In this document: positions 32,101-38,159 of the stretch, piece by piece | How positions within the stretch are numbered: position 1 is the stretch's first letter | Layout of the letters: each line of letters opens with the position of its first letter | Assembly (NCBI GenBank): GCA_000226015.1 | Contig: JH153095.1 | Span: 93,493 to 135,099, forward strand | Length of the DNA: 41,607 nucleotides | Direction: 5' to 3' | Source: Mnemiopsis leidyi | Taxonomy: Eukaryota; Ctenophora; Tentaculata; Lobata; Bolinopsidae | Translations under genes and position numbers: made by a program | The notes under the pieces: generated by a model | Told to the model about the DNA's origin: nothing | Databases searched by the model: none | What the model saw: only the letters and a program-made list of their open reading frames with translations

Positions 32101-34859
32101 AACTATGTAAACTTTCTATCACTAATAAATAATAATATTCTTCTGTTGAACCCTGATTAAAAATGGAATGAACACGCGACAGCCAACTGCCAACAGTTTT
32201 AGTTTTTGCTAACAAAATTATTTCAATATTTAAACATTCCAGATCGAGTGCCCGGAGACGGAGCAAGTGGACGACTCCATAATCTGTCACTCAGCATTCC
32301 GACACTTGGATGCGGACAGGAGGGCTCTCAAGCCTCTCAGGTTCGCAACAATGCTCAAGCTGCTCATCCGGAACAGTACTGTGGACCAGGAGATACCGTC
32401 ATCTCATAGTTAGTATTTTGTTGATAGTTGTACAGTTTACAGTATATAATGCGCTTATTCGCTTAACCCTCCTTAGTCCTATATAACTCCTGACTTTTCG
32501 AAATATTTCTAACTTTATGACTGTCCAGTACCCCCACCCTTTCATTTCCCAAACATTCATTTTTTCATTGTCAAATATTTGTTTAATGCGATATCGACCC
32601 TTGTTCCCTCAGCTCCGTGGACTTAGCATAAACTTTCTGTTCCCATAATCATTGGCTATATATTTAAAGAGACCGGTATTCATGAGAAATTTTGATTTTA
32701 CACGTCATTTCCTCGGTAAAGCAAGTAACCATAACCGTTTGAAATCGGACAAACGGTTCCTGACTTTAAATTCGACGCCAAATCGAAACGATGACGTAGG
32801 TCTTAAACCCCAGAATCACTTATTTGCTCCAAAACGTGCACCCTCCTATAAAGACACCCACCGAACTATTGCTGTGAAGTAACCGACGATACATGTAGAC
32901 TCTACATTGTAGAGGTGGAGGATCAGTACGTTCACTTATTAAATACTTTAACACTACTATCGTGCGTGTCAGTTCGAAATATTTAACGAACATTTTCCTG
33001 AAAAACGCATTTTTAAGTCTACAGAGAAAATCAACAAAGTTACTAAATTTGAAGAATGAGACTTAATAACTACTTACTGCTATTAGAGATTTCAGATTAC
33101 TTATTTTGATTAAAAAAACAAGATTCTCTCAATCAAGCAATCAACTATCAAAACAAGCAGCTGTAAAACGTCAGATTTGATAGAGCAACAAAACACTCAG
33201 TCATAAGTTAATGAATAATGAATACTAAATAGGCATTGTCATAGATTGAAACCACTGTGAATTCATGATGTTTAAACGATCGCGATATAGGTGATGTATT
33301 TGCGTAACATCACAGACTTGCGTGATCTGAGTACATGGTGTAATGAATTTCAATTATTCAAACGATCTGACACGACTTTTCAATGGAATCGCAAGCGGTA
33401 TCTGGTTGGTGAATAGTTAATATCCTGGTTTTAACATATGTTTGCTTATCTTGCAAATGGATTTTAAAACCTATGATATTTATTGTTCACTGCAACATTT
33501 TGCTCTGATTCTCGCTGAATTGGCTCGCAATTTTCAACTCCAACATTAACAAGTACTATTTAAACTATTTCCTTACTTGTAGCTAAACTTAACCACCTTA
33601 CTGCTCATGATAGAGCCTTAGAGGTCAAATAAAAGTTCGGTCTGTAATTTGTCTGTGGGTTCAGACTTCAGTCACGTTTTCGCAAACAAATTATAAAATC
33701 TAGCGAGAGTCCGCACCTATGTTCATCATGTAAATCATTTCTCTAACGCTCAAAAGGGATACAAGATAGCAGTACTATGAGAAAATTAGTTTAAGGCTGC
33801 CTATTCTTTTCAGCTCATAAACCACTGACCTATAGTCGAAAGTTGCAGGTTCTCGCCAGTGAATAGAAAGTTTAATCTAACTCTGCCCACCCTGCAGAAC
33901 ACTTGAAGCCGATGTCCGTGCTCAAGAAGATCTGTTCCCAAACCTGGGTACCGGAGCTGTGTCTCTCTACCCCAGAGAAGCTGGTATCTATCAACTACCT
34001 GGCTGACAAGGAGATAACCCCTCACAATGCTCAGCTCCTACTCCATCTGATCTGTAACCCTCAGTCTACTGAGGTTCCCTCTACTGATCCTACTGAACTT
34101 ATCGGGAACATCATCAAGGTTAGTTGTTGGGTTCTTCTACTCGTCATTGGTTTATTCTATTCATTTACTTATCCGTTCGTTCCCTTACTCCTTTTCTTAA
34201 GCAGTATATCTGATAGCTGTAGCTATTTTCGGGGAAGGATCACAAATTTTTTTAATCATGTGATAGTCAGACAGTGATTGACCATCAAGAAGTAAGATAC
34301 GGTCGGTCAATAATCAATATCAAGCAACGCCATGTAATGATACAAGAAATCTGTTATCCCTCCCCAAAATGACATACTCTATAGTCTTATCTTATAAATT
34401 AGCAGCCAATGTCGTTGTGTGTTATAAGGTATTATATCCCGTTATAACATCAAGTTGTTATTGACAACACCCCTCAGAGTATGGACATGTGGACGATGAG
34501 ATCGGCACATCTCAAGGTAAGATTGATCAGAGTGAGGAGCAAGGAAAACAATGAGGGCGATGAGGAGGAGGCCGCCACTCTTAAACTCATCACCGACGCT
34601 GTAGTCTCCACTCTCGGGCACCTTCTCACAGAGGTCAGCAATCTCACTGCCAAGTCTTATGAATAACCAATATCTGGTTTGATAGTGCTCATTTTACGTG
34701 TAATGTGAGTTCACGTGTGGTTGACACATCCCATTAGCTTGAAGATTTCTTCTGCCCAGATCGCTCGAGGAGGGTGTAAAAATTCCACTCTGTGGCTCCT
34801 CCCCACATTTATCAACAAGCTCCACGACCAGGTCAAGGAACATCTCATTAAGTGGCTCG
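6899..34859 (+). CDS. MED12: MED12, Mediator kinase-module subunit (partial, at least 24 exons; 3' end not in window)
   Basis: Exons by splice site and phase: 6899-7027, 7252-7460, 7574-7709, 7843-7995, 8177-8290, 8461-8562, 9044-9170, 10331-10467, 10851-10976, 11491-11647, 12746-12862, 13309-13497, 13682-13923, 14960-15166, 15967-16136, 16306-16466, 16679-16791, 17148-17288, 17475-about 17608; then 29792-29981, 32243-32408, 33898-34118, 34478-34633, 34760-34859. All junctions preserve frame except the unresolved link from 17608 to 29792, where an uncertain exon (27051) or sequence lost in the N gap is needed. The product follows human MED12 collinearly from residue 1 to roughly 1460. MED12 bridges and activates Cyclin C-CDK8 within the Mediator kinase module in the nucleus. 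The first 19 exons encode about 954 residues and the last five about 277. The region matching the human PQL domain and C-terminal glutamine-rich tail is absent from the window, so the gene must continue to the right. Confidence 0.92.
7843..9170 (+). CDS. MED12: MED12 exons 4-7: Med12 N-terminal domain
   Basis: Exon 4 (7843-7995) starts VPVMRAIWFMKIT, matching human VPVMRAAWLIKMT. Exon 5 (8177-8290) ends WNYTLRLCHCMYQ. Exon 6 (8461-8562) encodes DGLLDRQEFLLYIIKWVHEL, matching human [20 protein letters not shown]. Exon 7 (9044-9170) encodes VVENFVLSRSAAYMC, matching the human SGEFVQSAYLSRRLAYFC segment. Exons 4-6 are phase 0 at both ends and exon 7 ends in phase 1. The intron before exon 7 carries a degenerate tgtacattgtgtg repeat array ending about 30 bases before the acceptor. 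Confidence 0.92.
8695..9012. repeat. Degenerate 13-14 bp (tgtacattgtgtg) tandem array in MED12 intron 6
   Basis: About 315 bases built from variants of tgtacattctgtg and tacaatgtacat, partly self-complementary (gtacaatgtac). It lies directly before MED12 exon 7. ORFs on both strands here are repeat translations. Confidence 0.9.
9171..10330. other. MED12 intron 7, no further feature
   Basis: About 1.16 kb between exons 7 and 8. No recognisable exon, repeat array or mobile element. Confidence 0.6.
10331..12862 (+). CDS. MED12: MED12 exons 8-11
   Basis: Exon 8 (10331-10467, acceptor ccccccag, donor gtaagt) encodes NCPYHDALLLVFSTILQ and MCPTALVYQRSW, matching human CPQHRPLVFGLSCILQ and CCPSALVWHYS. 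Exon 9 (10851-10976) contains ESPLDHLPCYPASLP, matching human GSPLDHLPIAPSNLP. Exon 10 (11491-11647) ends with TLDEHNFYTAQQ. Exon 11 is best started at 12746 (acceptor gaatttag) because only that site keeps frame with the phase-1 end of exon 10; the better-looking tgcag ten bases upstream hits a stop. It ends DDAPIVS, matching human DDDAVVS. A 21-base direct duplication abuts the acceptor of exon 10. Confidence 0.88.
11448..11490 (+). repeat. 21-bp direct duplication ending in the exon 10 acceptor
   Basis: The unit cttacgaagactttcacttt occurs twice in tandem and the second copy runs into cag, the 3' splice site of MED12 exon 10. The duplication therefore repeats the polypyrimidine tract of a used acceptor. 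Confidence 0.8.
12966..13309 (+). repeat. 43-bp minisatellite (8 units) derived from the MED12 exon 12 splice junction
   Basis: Eight 43-base units starting at 12966, 13009, 13052, 13095, 13138, 13181, 13224 and 13267; the ninth start, 13310, is the exon itself. Each unit holds a copy of the exon start (tctgtgtaagtgggc versus exonic tctgtgcgagtgggc) followed by the intronic acceptor tract (taacgtaaactgtgcag or gcaag). Read in the exon's frame, a typical unit gives LCKWAVSW and then a stop, a clear relic of LCEWAV. Units 3-8 also contain a consensus donor, gtaagt. Confidence 0.92.
13309..17608 (+). CDS. MED12: MED12 exons 12-19: LCEWAV domain and onward
   Basis: Exon 12 (13309-13497) opens with exact LCEWAV, the motif that names this Med12 domain, then GSHRWLVVAELLKKRQ and IFQDILFKYL. 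Exon 13 (13682-13923) contains LISRGDLP and PRHIQYV, as in human LISRGDL and PRHVQYA. Exon 14 (14960-15166), 15 (15967-16136) and 16 (16306-16466) continue the helical repeat; exon 16 encodes AVLKKYQTCLL, matching human AVLRHYHACLI. Exon 17 (16679-16791) has AAEKCILVYSQEL (human SAERCILAYLYDL). Exons 18 (17148-17288) and 19 (from 17475) are less conserved but phase-consistent. The end of exon 19 is uncertain; gtgtaa at 17609 is the likeliest donor. The intron after exon 13 is largely a TCTG tetranucleotide tract starting at the donor. Confidence 0.88.
13928..14213. repeat. TCTG tetranucleotide microsatellite in MED12 intron 13
   Basis: Imperfect (tctg)n and (tcta)n runs starting four bases after the exon 13 donor at 13924. 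The ORFs over it, read as SVCLSVCL, are repeat translations. Confidence 0.95.
16820..16940. repeat. Degenerate ctgctctctggagc repeats in MED12 intron 17
   Basis: Several imperfect copies of a unit of about 18-23 bases (ctgctgctctctggagc) within the short intron after exon 17. The ORF across it simply reads through the exon 17 donor. Confidence 0.7.
17640..18484. other. Start of the large MED12 intron, no recognised feature
   Basis: AT-rich sequence with short ORFs only, without family resemblance. It runs into the assembly gap. Confidence 0.6.
18485..18940. other. Assembly gap (456 N)
   Basis: Run of N. It lies at the truncated end of a retroelement fragment (18941-19270), so the gap is probably unresolved repeat. 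A MED12 exon could also be hidden here, which would explain the unresolved frame between exon 19 and the exon at 29792. Confidence 0.98.
18941..19270 (-). mobile_element. Retroelement ORF fragment with PD...ELT endonuclease-like motif
   Basis: On the minus strand 110 codons are open from 19270 into the gap, preceded by an in-frame TAG. The sequence contains RPDIVVWSEKSKEIILVELT followed by a basic RKEARYNREL segment. This pattern (PD, hydrophobic strand, E-L-T) is typical of the region after the reverse transcriptase in many invertebrate retroelement proteins and resembles a PD-(D/E)XK nuclease core. The N-terminal reverse transcriptase part is not visible. No start codon, so treated as a fragment. 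It lies in the large MED12 intron, antisense to MED12. Confidence 0.65.
19670..20806 (-). CDS. Class A (rhodopsin-like) orphan GPCR, intronless, nested in a MED12 intron
   Basis: 378 residues counting from the ATG pair at 20806 (an upstream TTG at 20818 is in frame but unlikely to be the start). Seven hydrophobic helices. Landmarks: TM1 GLIGNILSF (N1.50), TM2 ATDVM (D2.50), disulfide cysteines in EVLCYAW before TM3 and MARCVLL in loop 2, TM5 proline in VVPMFIV, and TM7 NAAINPLLYLWR (NPxxY). Oddities: the DRY motif is GSRTYY, with only the Arg kept; the TM6 CWxP motif is IFNVP; TM4 lacks the usual Trp. Loop 2 has a glycosylation motif NLT, and the tail is Ser/Arg-rich. Ligand unknown; the family position cannot be assigned by eye, though such receptors are common in cnidarian and ctenophore expansions. 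The gene is antisense to MED12 inside its largest intron, with an acceptor-like ttctttgactag four bases before the ATG. Confidence 0.85.
   Translation of the reverse strand: MMTQPTSHFTTVGHHYSSTLDMLYGAFYCICFLFGLIGNILSFAYFLKRRRDLPNTLYKVISATDVMTSVASLAVGVSFLSARQPGLIFGNEVLCYAWTYVWHITSRLSIFLVVVLSGSRTYYLMKPFHKQRVLPYLLIILAYCIFQVGQTIGFQVQQKTEATFERPMARCVLLFSNLTTKHMILYSDIVRIFTFVVPMFIVIFSGLLSIKITLRRIDKNVMKLGSGRKELQRSRNRATVTILLFTGVYTIFNVPLVVSEILHTIDYHSDYSFDFHSFDYNGKYMLYFDNFVSMLSVSLNAAINPLLYLWRMPGCQSYIKRRSLLAVNPRSRSVSIRKDSAITENFAMSRLNQVRLSEDRPLNQALWSNNGSLQSCVA
20843..23640. other. Intronic stretch without recognised genes
   Basis: AT-rich. ATATTT-rich self-complementary runs lie near 21597-21635. Short ORFs such as 22717-22962 show no family resemblance. 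Possible GPCR promoter just right of 20806. Confidence 0.55.
23653..23820. repeat. 84-bp direct tandem duplication
   Basis: Two nearly identical copies starting at 23653 and 23737 (ctggtacaaactgaaccta ... cccttaaata), differing by one or two bases. A separate pair of 20-odd base repeats (tctggagacatcat) follows at about 23872 and 23991. Confidence 0.9.
24060..25700. other. Intronic stretch, nothing recognised
   Basis: No coding signal, array or transposon ends recognised in about 1.6 kb. Confidence 0.55.
25712..25861 (+). mobile_element. Decayed non-LTR retrotransposon (LINE) reverse-transcriptase tail
   Basis: In the plus frame from 25712 the sequence reads ...KICPHCDREE, stop, TMNYFIKQCPMW. 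This matches the CPxC...EExxxHxLxxCP zinc-binding pattern that ends many LINE ORF2 proteins; the histidine position is N or Y here and there is an in-frame stop. It is a short, inactive remnant in the MED12 intron. Confidence 0.45.
25875..25919. repeat. Hairpin-forming inverted repeat
   Basis: agatagccgaccactttc and gaaagtagtcggctatatct are inverted complements with two differences around a short loop, immediately after the LINE remnant. It could be a foldback transposon end or a self-inverted fragment. Confidence 0.7.
26384..26720. repeat. 16-bp minisatellite (gctgcgttagctttaa), about 20 copies
   Basis: Highly homogeneous tandem array with period 16. Only a few units differ (a for c in gttagattt, a ctgcttt unit, first unit gcatgaa). 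The unit is partly palindromic (agctttaagct). Confidence 0.97.
27051..27141 (+). CDS. MED12: Candidate MED12 exon 20 (uncertain)
   Basis: After acceptor ttgcag at 27045-27050 an open frame encodes MLDVWRMVIGL, which could match human AEWLGVLKAL at the expected place between exons 19 and 21. However, the phase does not connect with exon 19: the only donor there giving the right phase would create TGA. The exit donor to reach exon 21 in frame (gttcaa at about 27110) is also weak. Either a further exon is missing, perhaps in the N gap, or this is not an exon. Confidence 0.3.
27752..28045 (-). mobile_element. Foldback element related to 1858-2120
   Basis: Arms at about 27849-27898 and 27990-28045 are imperfect inverted complements (atgatgtgtact ... 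agtacacatcat; cgatttcca ... tggaaatcg). The left arm also matches the tail of the element at 1858-2120 in reverse orientation, and the right arm matches it in direct orientation. The 5' flank (cgagc...agctcg, cagaggt, ggtgtgttgt) is shared too. In this copy the tRNA-like head is replaced by a second, inverted tail. Confidence 0.6.
28050..29045. other. Intronic stretch, nothing recognised
   Basis: AT-rich. One short perfect inverted repeat around 28418-28440 (cattatcatgataatg). No coding signal. Confidence 0.55.
29051..29331. repeat. 13-bp minisatellite (gagctatagcaat), about 21 copies
   Basis: Tandem array with period 13. Variants include aagctat and ctattgaaat units in higher-order groups (a two-unit variant block recurs near 29100 and 29140). 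It lies in the same intron as the 16-bp and 31-bp arrays. Confidence 0.97.
29494..29791 (+). repeat. 31-bp minisatellite repeating the MED12 exon 21 splice acceptor
   Basis: Nine full units of cattcctgtattttcag followed by ggagctatacatta lead into the tenth cattcctgtattttcag, which is the real 3' splice site. The exon starts GGAGCTGCC, so each unit carries the polypyrimidine tract, the AG and the first six exon bases. Acceptor variants are ttcag (5 units), ttctag (1) and ttaag (3). All three frames are open through the array. Confidence 0.95.
29792..34859 (+). CDS. MED12: MED12 exons 21-25
   Basis: Exon 21 (29792-29981): frame GAG CTG CCA from 29793, including MLSLFVIQLLRYQC, which matches human SLATFVAILIARQC. 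Exon 22 (32243-32408) encodes SIICHSAFRHLDADRRAL, matching human IRSSCDRHLLAASQNRI, and ends at gttagt. Exon 23 (33898-34118) encodes LKKICSQTWVPELCL and LLLHLIC, matching human LRSICQQEWVGERCL and LMQLIC. Exon 24 (34478-34633) has MDMWTMRSAHLKVRLI, matching human LDQWTMRQSSLELQLM. Exon 25 (34760-34859) has STLWLLPTFINKL, matching human SGVWLVAPLIAKL. Phases are consistent through all five (0, 1, 0, 0, 1 at exon ends). The next conserved human block (FLSLVLTCLKGQDEQREG) is not found to the right. Confidence 0.88.
30072..30738. mobile_element. hAT-like non-autonomous DNA transposon with 8-bp TSD
   Basis: Starts caggcccgtagttagg and ends cctagctacggccctg: imperfect terminal inverted repeats of about 16 bases. 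It is flanked by tatttcag (30064-30071) and catttcag (30739-30746), an 8-bp target duplication with one mismatch, as expected for hAT. Terminal G-run and C-run segments flank an AT-rich interior without a transposase ORF. A 30-base internal tandem duplication (tctatattatttaaatacc) lies near 30388-30445. It is inserted in the MED12 intron between exons 21 and 22. Confidence 0.82.
30747..32242. other. MED12 intron 21 remainder, nothing recognised
   Basis: About 1.5 kb without coding signal. Ends with a normal acceptor (aacattccag) before exon 22. Confidence 0.6.
32409..33897. other. MED12 intron 22, nothing recognised
   Basis: AT-rich intron with a gttagt donor and ccaccctgcag acceptor. The ORF at 32652-32882 shows no family resemblance. 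Confidence 0.6.
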
Positions 34860-34861
34860 GT

Positions 34862-35400
34862 ACGTACTTTCCATTGTCTTTCTTGTATGTTCTTGTATAT
34901 ATTTTTATAATGTTTATCTAAATTTCTATATTATTTATTTCATATTTAACTGAACAAGTTTTTCATCCTATATACATTTGTTCGATGCGAATTTTTTATT
35001 TTTCACAAGTGAGCTTCTGCAAGTCGAAACAATTTAAATCTTAACCTCAGCGCTTCTAAAACCAATAAATCTAAAAGTAAACAAATAATTCAAATAATAG
35101 AATATTTTCCATGAAAAGAAAAAAACAAATAAATTATTGATGAATTGAAAGCTAGCCGGCGGTGGATAAATTCATATAAACGAAATGTGCGTGAAACGGC
35201 TCCAAAAAGGCTGAAAATTTGAGTGATAACTCGAAATTAATCACTGCTACCCTCTTTTTAATTTATAATTTGTCCTCCTAAGTATGCAGCTGCAGAGCGC
35301 AAATGAATTATAAATTCCATTTCTTTCAAATTTGCAATTCACGAAATTTTTCATTTTTATAGCCATTAGCCATAAGTAAGCCATGAGTTATAATTTAATC
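34862..35400. other. Region between the last MED12 exon and the SLC7 gene
   Basis: Begins with a good donor (gtacgt), so it is MED12 intron at least on the left. AT-rich; presumably holds the SLC7 3' UTR on the other strand. Confidence 0.5.
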
Positions 35401-35420
35401 GCTATACTCATCATATTTTG

Positions 35421-38080
35421 CTAAGTCACTGAGGTTTCAGCATAAGATTCTTCCAGAGAAACGTTCTTGGTGGATTGTTCCTGCTTTTTAGCAGTGACCT
35501 TGGAGAAGAAGATGCCATATCCGAAGTAGACTATCAGTCCAACAATGACATAGATGGCAAGCTGCTTTAGCGCGTTTGCCTCCAGATGCAGCAGCAGAAC
35601 CAAGTTTATCAAGACTGAGAACCCTTGGACAAACGGTTTTCCGGGGCTTCTAAAGGAGAGTGTTCCATCAGTCTCCTCCCGGTTGAGCGGTATCTTTAGG
35701 TGGATGAGAACGAGGCTGGTCAGCATTAGGATTGAGAGAATCACTTCAGCAGCGATCACCGGAGCAGACTGATCTAGGAAAGCTCCTAGAACCGCCAATA
35801 TGATAGTTGGAACCAGGAACACACACATCAGGATAGCGAAGAGTTGTTTCCTGGTCCGAGTTCGTTGTGCGGTTAGGGGCGTTTCCTCCGTGTCGTCCGC
35901 TTCTGGATCGCTGAGATCGTAGGAGAGGATCATCACGGCTATTGCTGTGACTACAAAAACCGATAGAGTACCGCCAGAGATCTGTGGAATTTGACAGATA
36001 AAATTTATTAGTAGTCAATGATACGACTTAGGCTATAGTGAAAAGAAAAAGATTATCCAAATACATCAAGATGGTCGCCAGGACTTGGGACCTGGTCAGA
36101 GTACCTTATATTAATACCCTCAGTAATCCATCGTTCACTCAAATTATTTAATTAATAGTAGTTGTTGAAAGTATTAAAAAAATATCGTATCAATTCTAAA
36201 AAGCAGACTGCTATCACAGTTTCGCACTTTTTACAAATCATGAATGAGGAAACTTGAACTCACCATGTGACTCAACGTATCAAAATCGTACACAATACTC
36301 CCAAGAATGCCCAAAACACTGCACACCAAAACATTCCAAAGTGGAATCTGCGTTCTCTTGTCGACCTTGCTGAGGAATGCGAAGAGGAGACCGTCCTCAG
36401 CTACAGAGTACACCACCCGTACCACCGTGGTCAGGGTACAGAGTCCGCAGGAGAATACGGTGAACATCAGACCTGCTGTCACTATGTATTGTGGTACCAC
36501 AAAACCTGGATGTGATTTCTCGTCAGATATGACGTGAGATCGAAGGATATAATTTTCATTTTTACTTATCTAGCTTTTCCGTCGAAATGACGATCGTTGA
36601 AATTAATTTTCTTCTGCCTATTTGAGTTACGTCACTTAAGATTACGTCAATCAAAATCTGGTTATAGTATTAGTAAGATCAACCCTGAGTTCATCTTCTG
36701 TTATCTATATCATCTGATCTACAGAGAATCAGAAGAATTAGAAAACCTCTGCGCTTTAGTGAGCCAATAAGACCGGTGTTCCCTCCGAGCTCATGCCAAG
36801 GTTCAAAGTAAGCCATGGAGAAAGCTGTCATGACATACAGAAGAAGAACAATCAGGAAGGAGCCGAATGTAGCTCGGGGAAGATCCCTTTTCGGGTTAAC
36901 GGATTCCTCCGCCAACGTCACCACCGACTCCAACCCAACAAAGGCGAAGAATGCCGTCCCTGCCCCTGTTACTATTCCTTTAAACCCAAAGGGAGCGAAT
37001 CCTGTTCTTCCATCAGTTGGACTGACGGTTTTGTACAAGTTTTCCACGTCACCCTTGACCAGAGCAACTCCATTAAACACCACCAGGGAGATGAGGGATA
37101 CTACTGCAATAGCGATATTCAGGAAGGAAACAGCTTTGATACCCACCATGTTGACCACCATGAAGATCAACATGATTCCTATGGCAAGGAGGTCAGTGTG
37201 TAACATCCAGTCTGGAAAGTGGGACTTTTCCCACGCCCCCACCGTCCCGTTGATCAGGAAAGTGTCTATGTTGTCAGACAGTCCCAATGTCAACATGGGA
37301 GCTTGGATGATGAGCTCTCCGATGAGGAAGAAACCAGAGACTGCAGCTGCTATCTCCCCAAGAGAGAAGTAGGTGTAGACGTAGGCAGATCCAGTGCAAG
37401 TGTATCTGATGGAGATGTTGTGTGTTAAGGAGATCCAGCGTAGGGTATCTCAATAGAATATAGACACAATGGTTTTTCAAAAAATATTGGCATGTAATAT
37501 GTATATAATATGTATGGATATGTTATAGTATGTTGTAATGTGAAATGGAGTATTGCATGTAGTCTGACTTCATATCTAAAATTAGTGGAAAATGGATGCT
37601 GCGTATTTGTAATTCCTTGCCTGGAAGCTAGATCGGAGTAGCATATAACGGAGAGAGCGGCTGCCAGTCCGGAAAGTATGTAGCTCACACAAGTCGCTGG
37701 ACCAGCCGTCGATTGCACGATCGATGGAGTTATTACAAAAATACCTAGAGGTGGGCGGTTATCAAACTTCTTGCAAGGTCTTCATCTTTCCAATCAAAAT
37801 CGTTTATATTTTAAAAGACGCCATCGAAATTGTTTTAAGTACTGCATAATTGCAAAGTTGGCCGACAATCCATCTTTGCTTATTCTCGACGTGAAATCTA
37901 AGTTATTAAGAATTGTTCTTCAAAACAGACAAAATTACCTGCTCCGAGCATGTGCGCTAGCCCCTGAATTATGAGGGGAAACAAAGTCAGACATCTGTTT
38001 AGCTCTGTTTTTCCACCTGTATCTTTCTTTACCTGGAACATGCGCTCCAGTAGCCCCGGTGGATTGAAGTTATAACCCAT
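35421..38080 (-). CDS. Cationic amino acid transporter, SLC7 CAT family (five exons, complete)
   Basis: Minus-strand exons: 38080-37939, 37744-37621, 37405-36747, 36505-36264, 35981-35421. Phases agree and total 1728 bases, giving 575 residues. An in-frame stop lies 12 bases before the ATG. Exon 1 ends LAHMLGAG, joining to IFVIT to make the APC-superfamily TM1 substrate loop (GAGIF). Exon 2 has AGPATCVSYILSGLAAALSV. Exon 3 has TGSAYVYTYFSLGE, GFAPFGFKGIVTGAGTAFFAFVGLE and NPKRDLP. Exon 4 has RVVYSVAEDGLLFAFLSKV. Exon 5 carries the last four membrane segments, including LAIYVIVGLIVYFGYG. This matches animal CATs with about 14 membrane segments, which take up arginine and lysine at the plasma membrane. 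The CYGEF motif of TM3 reads CYSDL. Intron 2 uses a GC donor. The exact paralogue (SLC7A1-4 or A14-like) is undetermined. Confidence 0.92.
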
Positions 38081-38084
38081 CTTC

Positions 38085-38150
38085 CTGAATTAGTGGGGTT
38101 GTAGAAACAGATATCTCTGTGTGAATTAGTGGGGTTGTAGAAACAGAAAT
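38085..38150 (-). repeat. 36-bp-period duplication of an acceptor-like sequence upstream of SLC7
   Basis: On the minus strand tctgtttctacaaccccac followed by taattc occurs twice with period 36. The proximal copy ends cag, then GAAG and the SLC7 ATG; the distal copy ends cac. It contains a pyrimidine tract and a branch-point-like ctaat, so the proximal copy may be a 5' UTR or spliced-leader 3' splice site. Confidence 0.7.
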
Positions 38151-38159
38151 TTCTTGGGA

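Noticed and set aside
32206..32409. ORF overlapping MED12 exon 22
   Set aside because: Wrong frame; it starts in the intron. The frame from ATC at 32243 matches MED12.
35554..37428. Plus-strand ORFs across the SLC7 locus
   Set aside because: Antisense shadows of the SLC7 exons with no family resemblance.
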